41,903 bases of DNA from an uncultured Alkalilimnicola sp. (GCA_937951875.1 CALGAN010000014.1:1-41903); one strand, 5' to 3'; numbered from the stretch's first letter, positions 24,413 through 31,818 are shown. The notes: generated from the sequence alone by a model not told the origin. Numbers and translations: made by a program.

Positions 24413-25333
24413 ATGACGACTTGGCTGATTACGCACCCTGCCTGCCTCGAGCACGACACCGGCCCCGGCCATCCGGAATCGGCCGAGCGCCTGCGTGAGG
24501 TGCTGGCGGCGCTGGAGTCCCCGGAGTTCCAGTTCCTGCAGCGCGTGGAGGCGCCGCTGGCCACCATCGAACAGATCGCCCGGGTCCACGACCGTGGCTA
24601 CGTCGAGCGGGTGCTGGCGCTGATGCCCAGCCAAGGCCACTGCCCGCTCGACGGCGACACGGTCGTGTCCCCCGGTTCCGGCGAGGCGGCACTGCGCGCG
24701 GCCGGCGCGGTCTGCCATGCGGTCGACGCCGTCGCCTCGGGCCAGGCCACACGGGTGTTCTGCGCGGTGCGGCCGCCCGGCCACCACGCTGAGTACGACC
24801 GGCCCATGGGCTTCTGCCTGTTCAACAACGTGGCCGTGGCGGCGTCGCACGCCCGCGCCAACCACGGTTTCAAGCGGGTCGCCATCGTCGACTTCGACGT
24901 GCATCACGGCAACGGCACCGAGCACCTGTTCGCCCGCCGTCCCGGCTACCTGTACCTGTCGTCGCACCAGTACCCGCTCTATCCGGGCACCGGCGCGCGC
25001 TCCGGCGACAGCGGCCCCAACTGCTACAACCTGCCGCTGCCGCCGTACACCGGCAGCGCCGAGTTCCGCGAGGGCTTCGCCAGCGAGCTGCTGCCCGTGC
25101 TGCGCGACTACAAGCCGAATCTGATCTTCATCTCTGCCGGCTTCGACGCCCACCGCGACGACCCGCTGGCCAACCTGCGCCTGACCGAGGCCGACTTCGA
25201 GTGGGTCACCATGGAGATCGTCAACATCGCGCGCGAGGTCTGCGACGGGCGGGTGATCTCCACGCTGGAGGGGGGCTACAACATCCGCGCCCTGGCGCGC
25301 AGCGTGGCGGCGCACGTGCGGGCGCTGATGTGA
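24413..25333 (+). CDS. Histone deacetylase / acetoin utilisation (AcuC-like) family deacylase
   Basis: Zinc-dependent deacetylase-fold protein, 306 aa. The family active site is complete: PGHPESAERLREVL near residue 18, VRPPGHHAEYDRPMGFCLFN with the His pair near residue 121, IVDFDVHHGNGTEHLF near 161 with zinc-binding Asp and His, ISAGFDAHRDDPLANL near 239 with the second Asp, and EGGYNI near 290 with the catalytic Tyr. Bacterial members act on acetylated small molecules or proteins; no substrate can be read here. The gene stands alone behind a 98-bp spacer with an FNR-like box, and its end lies three bases from the convergent unknown gene. Confidence 0.92.
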   Translation: MTTWLITHPACLEHDTGPGHPESAERLREVLAALESPEFQFLQRVEAPLATIEQIARVHDRGYVERVLALMPSQGHCPLDGDTVVSPGSGEAALRAAGAVCHAVDAVASGQATRVFCAVRPPGHHAEYDRPMGFCLFNNVAVAASHARANHGFKRVAIVDFDVHHGNGTEHLFARRPGYLYLSSHQYPLYPGTGARSGDSGPNCYNLPLPPYTGSAEFREGFASELLPVLRDYKPNLIFISAGFDAHRDDPLANLRLTEADFEWVTMEIVNIAREVCDGRVISTLEGGYNIRALARSVAAHVRALM

Positions 25334-25336
25334 CGG

Positions 25337-26065
25337 CTAGGCGGCCTGGCCGCGGATCACGCTGATATCATCCAGGGTCAGCCAGGACAGCGGCGTCAGC
25401 CGCGCCAGATGGCCGCCGACCAGGCAGGGGTAGACCACCCGGCGGGTGGGATAGATGAAGCCGCCGAACGATTCGTGCCCGTCCAGGCACTGCGCTGCCC
25501 GCATCCACGGGCCGTAGTGCAGCGGCGTGTAGTCGACCCGACGCACCAGCCCGGTGGCATCGGCATAGATCAGCTGCTCGGCGGCCAGCACCGGCAGCCC
25601 CGGCGGGAAGCGCACCCGTAGCCGCTGCCAGCGCTCCGCCCCCACCATCACCGCGCCCAGCTCGTGGCATTCGACCTCGGCCGCGGCCAGCAGGAAAGGC
25701 GACTGCAGCGCCTGCCACAGCCAGGTTCCGACGAAGGCCAGCACGTCGAGCTGATCCCACAGCGGCCAAGGCCGCACGGTGCGGGACGGATCGAGCGCGC
25801 GCTGACTCAGCCGCCGGCGCTGCTTGTCCTCGATCCACACCTCGGCGCCGGTGAACACGGCGGTCTGCCCCGGCTGCGGATAGGCCCCCAAGCTCAACCG
25901 CCCTTGCGCCAGCTGCAGGTGCACATCGACGCTGCGCAGCGCGTTGAGCTGGAAACGCGACAACAGTTCGATGCCACCCACCGAGCAGCTGGCGAGCACT
26001 TCCGTCGCCTGCGACCAGCGTTGCCCGCCATGGGCGTGCAGAATCCGTTCCTTGAGCCCCGGCAC
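25337..26065 (-). CDS. Conserved hypothetical protein, 242 aa
   Basis: I do not recognise a named family. The protein starts at a GTG with GGGAGG about seven bases upstream. It has no signal peptide or clear membrane helix, though WPLWDQLDVLAFVGTWLWQA near residue 98 is hydrophobic. Features include LKERILHAHGGQRW at the start and a C-terminal half with alternating strands (RVDYTPLHYGPWMRAAQCLD, FGGFIYPTRRVVYPCLVGG). The phrase about a reader-visible 'Y-ADATGLVRRVDYTPLHYG' resembles the beta-sheet of LolA-like proteins, but that is only an impression. It lies between a deacetylase-family gene (convergent) and zapE (upstream, same strand, 77-bp gap). Confidence 0.6.
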   Translation of the reverse strand: MPGLKERILHAHGGQRWSQATEVLASCSVGGIELLSRFQLNALRSVDVHLQLAQGRLSLGAYPQPGQTAVFTGAEVWIEDKQRRRLSQRALDPSRTVRPWPLWDQLDVLAFVGTWLWQALQSPFLLAAAEVECHELGAVMVGAERWQRLRVRFPPGLPVLAAEQLIYADATGLVRRVDYTPLHYGPWMRAAQCLDGHESFGGFIYPTRRVVYPCLVGGHLARLTPLSWLTLDDISVIRGQAA

Positions 26066-26142
26066 TCGTCGTCCTCCCGGCAGCAGTTAGCCTCGAAGCT
26101 AACATGCCGGCAGCCGACGGTTGAACCCAGTACGGCCGAACG

Positions 26143-27234
26143 CTAGGGTCGATGGGGCCGCGCCAGGTATTCGCGTGACTGCATCTCGGTCAGGCGGCTC
26201 ACCGTGCGCTGGAACGCGAACGCCAGCCGCTCGCCGCGATAGAGCTGCTCGGGCGGCGCCGCCGCGGTGCAGATCAGCTTGACGTCGCGGTCGTAGAACT
26301 CGTCCACCAACGCCATGAAGCGGCGGGCGCGGTCGTCGTGCTCGGGCGGGAACACCGGCACCCCCGAGATCAGCACGGTGTGATACAGGCGGGCGAGCTC
26401 GATGTAGTCGGCCTGGCCACGCGGCCCGTCGCAGATCGCGTCGAAATCGAACCAGATCACGCCCTTGGCGACCCGCCGCACGGGAATCCACCGCCCCTCC
26501 ACCTCCAAGCGGGTATTCGCCTCGCCCTGCTCGCCGGCGATATGGACGAACTCATCGGCCAGCAGCTGCTCCGACTGCGCGTCGGCCGGGACGTGGTAGA
26601 TCTCCACCTGCTCCAGATAGCGCAACCGGTAGTCGACGCCGCTGTCGACGTTGACCACCTCGGTATGGCGCTTGATCAGCTCGATGGCCGGCAGGAAGCG
26701 CGCCCGCTGCAGACCGCCGGCATAGAGTTCGTCCGGCGGGATGTTGGAGGTGGCGACCAGGGTCACGCCCTCCTCGAACAGCGCCGCCAGCAACCCACCG
26801 AGGATCATCGCGTCGGCGATGTCGGAGACAAAGAACTCGTCGAAGCAGATCACGCGCGTGTCCTCGGCCCAGCGCCGGGCCACCAGCTTCAGCGGGTCCT
26901 GCTGGTTCTTGAGCGATTTCAGCTCGTTGTGGACTAGCTGCATGAACCGGTGGAAGTGCAGCCGCTTTTTCTGCTCGAACGGCAGACAGCCGTAGAAAGT
27001 GTCGACCAGATAGGTCTTGCCGCGCCCCACCCCTCCCCAGAAGTAGAGCCCCTTGACCGGTTCCTTCGGCCGCTTGCGCACCTTATCCAGCAACCGGCCC
27101 AGCGTCGAGGGTTGTGGCTGCTGCAGAAGCGCGTCGTACAGGTTCTGAAGATGGCGGATCGCCATCTCCTGAGCGGGGTCGTGGGCAAACTCCGGGCGCC
27201 GCAGATCCGCCTGATAACGTTCCCAGGGAGTCAT
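26143..27234 (-). CDS. zapE: Cell division ATPase ZapE (AFG1-like)
   Basis: P-loop ATPase of the AFG1/ZapE family, 363 aa, which affects Z-ring stability under stress in E. coli. Walker A is FWGGVGRGKTYLVDTFY near residues 65-81, Walker B VICFDEFFVSDIADAMILGG near 128-147, and the sensor region LVATSNIPPDELYAGGLQR near 158. I chose the ATG at 27234 (MTPWERYQADL), six bases after AAGAG; a codon pair earlier (27240) is also an ATG but directly abuts the ribosome site. A promoter with 17-bp spacing lies just upstream, so it is transcribed independently of the GGDEF operon behind it. Confidence 0.94.
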   Translation of the reverse strand: MTPWERYQADLRRPEFAHDPAQEMAIRHLQNLYDALLQQPQPSTLGRLLDKVRKRPKEPVKGLYFWGGVGRGKTYLVDTFYGCLPFEQKKRLHFHRFMQLVHNELKSLKNQQDPLKLVARRWAEDTRVICFDEFFVSDIADAMILGGLLAALFEEGVTLVATSNIPPDELYAGGLQRARFLPAIELIKRHTEVVNVDSGVDYRLRYLEQVEIYHVPADAQSEQLLADEFVHIAGEQGEANTRLEVEGRWIPVRRVAKGVIWFDFDAICDGPRGQADYIELARLYHTVLISGVPVFPPEHDDRARRFMALVDEFYDRDVKLICTAAAPPEQLYRGERLAFAFQRTVSRLTEMQSREYLARPHRP

Positions 27235-27262
27235 GGACATCTCTTTGCTTGCGAGGCGGGGA

Positions 27263-27291
27263 ATTATCGCAGGCTGACCGCGCCGTTTCAC
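27263..27291 (-). promoter_or_regulatory. Candidate sigma-70 promoter for zapE
   Basis: On the minus strand GTGAAA (27286-27291, four of six) and GATAAT (27263-27268, five of six) are separated by exactly 17 bases, with zapE starting about 28 bases after the -10. It lies in the 72-bp gap after the diguanylate cyclase stop. Confidence 0.55.
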
Positions 27292-27306
27292 TTACGGGCC
27301 GCACAA

Positions 27307-28248
27307 TCAGCGAAACGCGGCGATGCGATTGCGGCCCTCGGCCTTGGCCCGGTAGAGCGCGGCATCGGCCTCGGACACCAGCTTCTCGTGCGACGCCGTA
27401 TCGGCGCGCAGCGCGCTCACGCCGATGCTGACCGTGATCGACACCGCCCGATCGCCCCACGGCACCGGATCGCGGGCGATGACCTGCCGCAGCCGCTCCG
27501 CCAACGCCATCCCGCCGGCGAGCTCGGTGTTGGGCAGGATGGCCATGAACTCCTCGCCGCCATAGCGCCCGGCCACGTCGGACTGGCGCAGCACCGAGCA
27601 CAGCCGCTCGGCGACCGCCTTGAGCACGGCGTCGCCGGCCTGATGGCCGTATTCGTCGTTCACCGCCTTGAAGTGATCGATGTCGAACAGCACCAGCGAC
27701 AGCTCACCGCCGTAGCGCCTGACGCGGCGGAACTCGGCTTTCAGCGTCGTCTCCAGATGGCGGCGGTTGTGCAGACCGGTCAGCGCGTCGCGCACGCTCA
27801 GCTCTTCGAGCTGCGCCAGCGCGTTCTTGAGCATGCTCTGGTAGATCGCGGTGTCGGTGACGTCCTGCACCGAGATGCAGACATAGCGCACGTCGCCTGC
27901 GTCATCGGTCACCGGCAGGAAGGTGCAGTCCTGGTGCATGTAGTCGATGCCGCCGGTGAGCGGTCGGTTATGGCGAAACCGGAACAGGTAGGGCCGCTGC
28001 TCCCAGGAGGTGAAGGCGAAGTTCTTGAGGATGAAGACACTTTCGATCTTCTTGCGCAGCCACTTCTCGGGCAGCTCCGGGAACGCCTCGAACAGGTTGC
28101 GGCCGATCACCGTCTCGGCGGCCCGACCGCTGTGCAGCTCCATGAAGCGGTTCCACAACACCAGGTTGAAGCTTCGATCCACCGCCAGGACGCCGACATT
28201 GATGCGATCGACGATGACATCGAGCAGGTCGATGGCCCGCCCCATCAC
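27307..28248 (-). CDS. PAS-GGDEF diguanylate cyclase
   Basis: Soluble cyclic-di-GMP synthase, 313 aa. A PAS domain (about residues 8-135) with the segments INVGVLAVDRSFNLVLWNRF and VRYVCISVQDVTDTAIYQSM is followed by a short helix and a GGDEF domain (about 147-313). The catalytic motif is intact as GRYGGEEFMAILPN, and an inhibitory I-site RQSD sits five residues before it, so product feedback is expected. Upstream GGDEF signatures RDALTGLHNRRHLETTL and LVLFDIDHFKAVNDEYGHQA are also complete. Its ATG overlaps the CheC-like stop (ATGA), making it the third gene of a coupled operon. No membrane helix is present; the PAS ligand is unknown. Confidence 0.93.
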   Translation of the reverse strand: MMGRAIDLLDVIVDRINVGVLAVDRSFNLVLWNRFMELHSGRAAETVIGRNLFEAFPELPEKWLRKKIESVFILKNFAFTSWEQRPYLFRFRHNRPLTGGIDYMHQDCTFLPVTDDAGDVRYVCISVQDVTDTAIYQSMLKNALAQLEELSVRDALTGLHNRRHLETTLKAEFRRVRRYGGELSLVLFDIDHFKAVNDEYGHQAGDAVLKAVAERLCSVLRQSDVAGRYGGEEFMAILPNTELAGGMALAERLRQVIARDPVPWGDRAVSITVSIGVSALRADTASHEKLVSEADAALYRAKAEGRNRIAAFR

Positions 28249-28859
28249 AACTCCGCGAGTATGGCGTCGAGGATGCCGCGCATCAGTTCGATCGACTCTT
28301 CGGGCATCACCAGGATCAGGTGGCAGCGAAAGCCCCGCTCCTCCAGCGAGAAGTGCACTTCGATCAGCAAGGCCTGCTGCCAGCCCAGCTGCTCGGGCTG
28401 CAGCAGCTCGGTCAGCGGCCGATGGGTGGGCATGATCGCCGGCGGCGAGAAGCTGAAGTCGGTGCGCAGCTGCTCGGCCAGCCCCTTGATCACCGCGCCG
28501 ACCAGAAGATTGCTCACGTCCAGCAGCAGCTCCTGCTCGACCCGCTGATCAAGTGCCCCCTCGTGTCCCAGCAGGTCGGCCAGGCAGGCGCAGCCGGCCT
28601 CGTCGAACAGCACCACCGCCTCGCCGCGAAACTCGCTGAAGAACGCTTGGCGCACGGCGGTGGCGCCAGGGCCACGGCCTACCAGCGCAGCGACCTCGCC
28701 GGCCAGCTCGTCGACACTGATGATGCGGCTGTGCGGCACGGACAGCGACACATACACATCCAGCATGGTCGCCAGACAAGCGCCCGCCTGCCCTATCGCC
28801 ACATTGGCGATCTCCTGCAGCGCATCGATCTGATCCGCCGTGTAGGGCGCAATCCTCAT
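28245..28859 (-). CDS. CheC-like phosphatase
   Basis: CheC/CheX/FliY-family protein, 204 aa, starting MRIAPYTADQIDALQ. CheC proteins dephosphorylate CheY through an E-x2-N motif, which appears as LQEIANVAIGQAGACLATML near residues 14-33; the second, pseudo-symmetric copy LLLDVSNLLVGAVIKGLAEQ near 109-128 keeps the Asn and an acidic residue. The likely substrate is the receiver encoded immediately upstream. The start ATG overlaps that gene's stop by ATGA, and its own stop overlaps the cyclase start, so all three proteins should be made together. The alternative is an adaptor role for CheC without catalysis. Confidence 0.82.
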   Translation of the reverse strand: MRIAPYTADQIDALQEIANVAIGQAGACLATMLDVYVSLSVPHSRIISVDELAGEVAALVGRGPGATAVRQAFFSEFRGEAVVLFDEAGCACLADLLGHEGALDQRVEQELLLDVSNLLVGAVIKGLAEQLRTDFSFSPPAIMPTHRPLTELLQPEQLGWQQALLIEVHFSLEERGFRCHLILVMPEESIELMRGILDAILAEL

Positions 28860-29224
28860 AGCACGCCCAACTCTTCGAGCACTTTGGCGATTTCCTCCGC
28901 CTTGACCGGTTTCTTGATGAAGGCCGCCGCACCCAGCGCCATGGCCCGCTCCACGGCCTTTGGCTGGACGTCGGCAGAGACGACGATGACGAGGCAGTCG
29001 ATGCGTTCGCGCTTGAGCATGGCCAACACCTGATAGCCGTTCATAACCGGCATGGTCAGATCCAGGAACATGATCCGGGCCTTGCCCTGACGGCACGCCT
29101 CCAGTGCCTCGGCGCCATCGCAGGCTTGGGAGATCTCGACGTTCCAACCCGGCGGCAGCGCGCGCATCGTGATCTTGCGCGACATGGCCGAGTCGTCCGC
29201 TATCAGAACGGGGATAGACATCAA
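28856..29224 (-). CDS. CheY-like response regulator
   Basis: Single receiver domain, 122 aa. Acidic pocket PVLIADDSAMSRKITMRAL, phosphoacceptor Asp in IMFLDLTMPVMNGYQVLAML (about residue 55), Ser in VIVVSADVQ (about residue 83) and Lys in AAFIKKPVKAEEI (about residue 105). No output domain is present. It is the first gene of the coupled receiver-CheC-GGDEF operon. The start may be the first or second Met (MMSIP). A sigma-70-like promoter and a CRP-type palindrome lie directly upstream. No histidine kinase gene is adjacent; ChpA or an orphan kinase elsewhere would have to supply phosphate. Confidence 0.93.
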   Translation of the reverse strand: MMSIPVLIADDSAMSRKITMRALPPGWNVEISQACDGAEALEACRQGKARIMFLDLTMPVMNGYQVLAMLKRERIDCLVIVVSADVQPKAVERAMALGAAAFIKKPVKAEEIAKVLEELGVL

Positions 29225-29249
29225 GTTAGCTTAGGCTGCGCAGGTCTGC

Positions 29250-29271
29250 TTTTGTGACGCAGTTCACGAAA
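29250..29271. promoter_or_regulatory. Candidate CRP/Vfr site upstream of the CheY-CheC-GGDEF operon
   Basis: The 22-bp element consists of TTTTGTGA, six bases CGCAGT, and TCACGAAA. It matches the CRP core TGTGA-N6-TCACA at nine of ten positions and has symmetric T/A flanks. Its centre is about 37 bp before the receiver gene start and about 8 bp after the start point predicted from the promoter at 29277-29304, a position usually associated with repression. Confidence 0.5.
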
Positions 29272-29276
29272 GGTCT

Positions 29277-29304
29277 ATTATCGCCAGCCCAGAAAGGGTT
29301 GCAA
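29277..29304 (-). promoter_or_regulatory. Candidate sigma-70 promoter for the CheY-CheC-GGDEF operon
   Basis: On the minus strand TTGCAA (29299-29304, four of six) and GATAAT (29277-29282, five of six) are 16 bases apart. The -35 lies in the tail of the peroxiredoxin terminator, giving a very compact junction, and the leader would be about 45 bases. Confidence 0.5.
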
Positions 29305-29339
29305 GAAAAGGGCGCGTGATCGCGGCCGACCACGCGCCC
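29303..29339 (-). terminator. Intrinsic terminator of the peroxiredoxin gene
   Basis: On the minus strand a 9-bp perfect stem (GGGCGCGTG 29339-29331 with CACGCGCCC 29318-29310) encloses a 12-base loop and is followed by CTTTTCTT-like sequence (TTTTCTT at 29309-29303). It begins seven bases after the peroxiredoxin stop, so it is well placed. Confidence 0.75.
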
Positions 29340-29346
29340 CGAAGCG

Positions 29347-29985
29347 TTACCTGTCAGGCTGAGGCGTCAGCCGCAGGTAAGGCTTGAGCTCGCGCCAACC
29401 CTTGGGGAACTTGCTCTTGAGCTCCTCCGGATCGGTGATGGAGGGCAGGATCACGCACTCGTCGCCCTGCTGCCAGTTCTCGGGCGTGGCCACGCTGTAG
29501 TTGTCGGTCAGCTGCAGCGAGTCGATCACCCGCAGCACCTCGCCGAAGTTGCGGCCGGTGCTGGGCGGGTAGGTAATCGTAGCGCGAATCTTCTTGTTCG
29601 GATCGATGATGAACACCGCCCGCACCGTCGCCGTGGCGCTGGCGTTGGGATGGATCATGTCGTACAGCTGCGCCACCTTGCGGTCGTGATCGGCGATGAT
29701 GGGAAAGTTGACCGTGGTCGACTGCGTTTCGTTGATGTCGTTCACCCAGCGCCGATGCGATTCCACCGGATCGACGCTGAGCGCCAGCACCTTCACGCCC
29801 CGCTTCTCGAACTCCTCCTTCAGCTTGGCGGTCCGCCCCAGCTCGGTGGTGCACACCGGGGTGAAATCGGCTGGATGCGAGAACAACACCACCCAGCTAT
29901 CGCCGGCCCATTCGTAGAAATGCAGCGGGCCCTCGGTGGAATCTTGGGTGAAATCGGGCGCCGGATCTCCGAGTCGCAATGACAT
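29347..29985 (-). CDS. 1-Cys peroxiredoxin (Prx6 type)
   Basis: Thiol peroxidase of the AhpC/TSA superfamily, 212 aa. The peroxidatic Cys lies in FSHPADFTPVCTTELGRTAK near residues 36-55, the Prx6 form of the motif; the C-terminal domain with YPPSTGRNFGEVLRVIDSLQ near 140 also fits Prx6. There is no resolving Cys in the 2-Cys position; only one other Cys (GDECVILPS) is seen. I chose the ATG at 29985 because AAGGAGG lies five to eleven bases upstream; a start 24 codons earlier has no conserved sequence. Glutathione from gshB could be a reductant, as known for some 1-Cys enzymes (inference). A good terminator follows. Confidence 0.94.
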   Translation of the reverse strand: MSLRLGDPAPDFTQDSTEGPLHFYEWAGDSWVVLFSHPADFTPVCTTELGRTAKLKEEFEKRGVKVLALSVDPVESHRRWVNDINETQSTTVNFPIIADHDRKVAQLYDMIHPNASATATVRAVFIIDPNKKIRATITYPPSTGRNFGEVLRVIDSLQLTDNYSVATPENWQQGDECVILPSITDPEELKSKFPKGWRELKPYLRLTPQPDR

Positions 29986-30057
29986 AATCGCCTCCTTGCA
30001 TGATTGGCCGTCAAAAGCCTGGACCGCCTCTCGGCCTATGGGGCGGCCGCCACCCAA

Positions 30058-30342
30058 CTACCCAGCGCCTTCGGGCTCGCGGCCTTGCCGCAGCCGCTGG
30101 TAGCCGCGCTCGGTGAGCAACACCACGTTGACCGTGCTGGCGTAGATCAAGCCATCCCTGCGCAGCCGCTCGATGAAATCGGCGGCCACGGCGGCCTCGA
30201 GCAGGAAGAAATCCTCTCCCTCGACCAAGTGCTCGCGCAGCCGCTTGAAACAGCGGAACGCGCTGCCCTTGGGCAGACCGTTGAGCTGATCGACCTGCCG
30301 GAGACTGAGACAGTCCCGGTCGCGATAGCGGATCGGCGTCAT
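30058..30342 (-). CDS. Small ORF6N/antirepressor-like protein, 94 aa
   Basis: The sequence starts TPIRYRDRDCLSLRQVDQLN and continues with a predicted winged or helix-turn-helix-like segment (GLPKGSAFRCFKRLREHL), a FFLLEAA stretch and IYASTVNVVLLTERGYQRL at the end. This pattern recalls small ORF6N- or KilA-N-type DNA-binding proteins, but I cannot prove membership. The ATG has no good ribosome site. It lies 72 bp upstream of peroxiredoxin on the same strand, so the two could be co-transcribed; its first bases overlap the promoter region of divergent sohB, which would allow autoregulation or control of sohB. Function unknown. Confidence 0.6.
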   Translation of the reverse strand: MTPIRYRDRDCLSLRQVDQLNGLPKGSAFRCFKRLREHLVEGEDFFLLEAAVAADFIERLRRDGLIYASTVNVVLLTERGYQRLRQGREPEGAG

Positions 30343-30361
30343 GAAAGCCGAGCCGCCCGCC

Positions 30362-30367
30362 TATAAT
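30362..30367 (+). promoter_or_regulatory. Perfect -10 element for sohB
   Basis: TATAAT lies 30 bases before the sohB ATG. The region 16-18 bases upstream, which falls in the first codons of the divergent 94-aa gene, has no good -35 hexamer, so an activator may be needed. AAGGAG (30385-30390) is the ribosome site, six bases from the ATG. Confidence 0.55.
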
Positions 30368-30396
30368 GCCGGTCGACGCATACCAAGGAGTCGGGC

Positions 30397-31380
30397 ATGG
30401 ATTTCCTCCAGCAGTATGGGCTATTCCTGGCCAAGACAATCACCTTGCTGGCGGCGGTGCTGATCGCCGCCGCCGGGCTGGCGACGATAGGTGCGCGCGG
30501 ACGGCAGCGTCCGCGCGAGCGCCTGGAGGTCACCCTCCTCAACGAGCGCCTCGACGAACTGAGGGACACCCTGCAGCACAAGCTGCTGGATCGCAAGAGC
30601 CTGCGCCGCCTGCTCAAGGCCCGGGCCAAGGAGCGCAAGGCGCTCGACAAGTCCGGCAAGCCGCGCATATTCGTGCTCGATTTCCACGGCGACATCAAGG
30701 CCAGCCAGGTGGAGAACCTGCGCCAGGAAATCACCGCCATCCTCACCGTCGCCGAGCCCAAGGACGAGGTCGTAGTGCGGCTGGAAAGCTCCGGCGGGCT
30801 GGTGCCGCACTACGGTCTGGCGGCCTCGGAGCTGGCGCGCCTGCGTGGCCGGGTGCGCCAGCTGACAGTGATCATCGACCGCATCGCCGCCAGCGGCGGC
30901 TATCTGATGGCCTGCGTGGCCGACCGCATTCTGGCGGCGCCGTTCGCCATCATCGGCTCGATCGGCGTGGTGGCGCAGATGCCCAACTTCCACCGCCTGC
31001 TCAAGCGCCACGACATCGACTACGAGCTGATCACCGCCGGCAAGTACAAGCGCACCCTCACCATGTTCGGCGAGAATAACGACGAGGGCCGCGAGAAATT
31101 CCGGCAGGAGCTGGAGGAAACCCACCATCTGTTCAAGGACTTCATCCGCCGGCACCGGCCGGGGCTGAATGTCGAGGCGGTGGCGACCGGCGAGTACTGG
31201 CTGGGCGAGAAGGCCCTGGAGCTGAAGCTGGTGGACGCCATCACCACCAGCGACGACTACCTGCTCAACGCCAGCGCCGACGCCGAGCTGCTGCATCTGC
31301 GCTTCCACCACAAGCAGCCGTTGAGCAAGCGGCTGTCGCTGACGCTGGAGTCGCTGCGGCGGGCGCTCTCTGGGTTCTAG
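30397..31380 (+). CDS. sohB: Membrane-anchored serine protease SohB (S49 family)
   Basis: Signal-peptide-peptidase-A-like protease, 327 aa. An N-terminal membrane helix (about residues 10-32, FLAKTITLLAAVLIAAAGLA) is followed by a charged coiled segment (about 40-85) and the protease domain. The catalytic Ser is in IIDRIAASGGYLMACVADRI near residue 167 and the catalytic Lys in LITAGKYKRTLTMFGE near residue 219, the Ser-Lys dyad of S49 enzymes. A strong AAGGAG precedes the ATG. A PilZ gene follows and an AGGAGGAG overlaps the sohB stop. Role in envelope protein or signal peptide turnover is known only generally for the family. Confidence 0.94.
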   Translation: MDFLQQYGLFLAKTITLLAAVLIAAAGLATIGARGRQRPRERLEVTLLNERLDELRDTLQHKLLDRKSLRRLLKARAKERKALDKSGKPRIFVLDFHGDIKASQVENLRQEITAILTVAEPKDEVVVRLESSGGLVPHYGLAASELARLRGRVRQLTVIIDRIAASGGYLMACVADRILAAPFAIIGSIGVVAQMPNFHRLLKRHDIDYELITAGKYKRTLTMFGENNDEGREKFRQELEETHHLFKDFIRRHRPGLNVEAVATGEYWLGEKALELKLVDAITTSDDYLLNASADAELLHLRFHHKQPLSKRLSLTLESLRRALSGF

Positions 31381-31410
31381 GAGGAGTGCCCCAATATTCG
31401 TTGCATTCGG

Positions 31411-31809
31411 ATGGGCAGCCGGTTCGAGTGTAACGCCGTGATCAACAGCCCCAGCTCTGCGCAGCAGGAACGGAAACTGCGTCGCCACCACCTGATCTTC
31501 TATCTCAAGGTCTACGACTCGGCGGCCGATCGGCCGCTGGGTTTTCTCGGCGACATCACCCTGGAAGGCATGATGGTGATGAGCGAACAGCCGCTGGAGC
31601 TGGGCAGGGTCTACGAGCTGGAAGTACGCAACCAGGCACCGCAGAACCAATCCGGCACGATGCGCTGCCGCGCCCGGGCGCTCTGGTGCCAGAGCGATGA
31701 CATCAACCCCGAGTACTACGCCACCGGCTTTCGCTTCGAGGAAATTCCGGCGGACGCCGAACAGGCGATCCGCCGGCTGATCCGGGAAATCGGCTTCGAC
31801 AATAGCTGA
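31411..31809 (+). CDS. PilZ domain protein (cyclic-di-GMP binding)
   Basis: Single PilZ domain, 132 aa as annotated. The first cyclic-di-GMP motif is QERKLRRHHLIFYLKV (RxxxR-like) near residue 20 and the second is GDITLEGMMVMSE (D/NxSxxG with Thr for Ser) near residue 47. The rest is beta-barrel sequence ending with GFRFEEIPADAEQAIRRLI. The start is uncertain: the ATG at 31411 lies 25 bases after AGGAGGAG (31379-31386), whereas an in-frame ATT at 31396 is nine bases from it. It follows sohB by 30 bp and is probably co-transcribed. The GGDEF protein encoded 3 kb away could supply the ligand (inference). Confidence 0.85.
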   Translation: MGSRFECNAVINSPSSAQQERKLRRHHLIFYLKVYDSAADRPLGFLGDITLEGMMVMSEQPLELGRVYELEVRNQAPQNQSGTMRCRARALWCQSDDINPEYYATGFRFEEIPADAEQAIRRLIREIGFDNS

Positions 31810-31818
31810 AGGCTGGCG

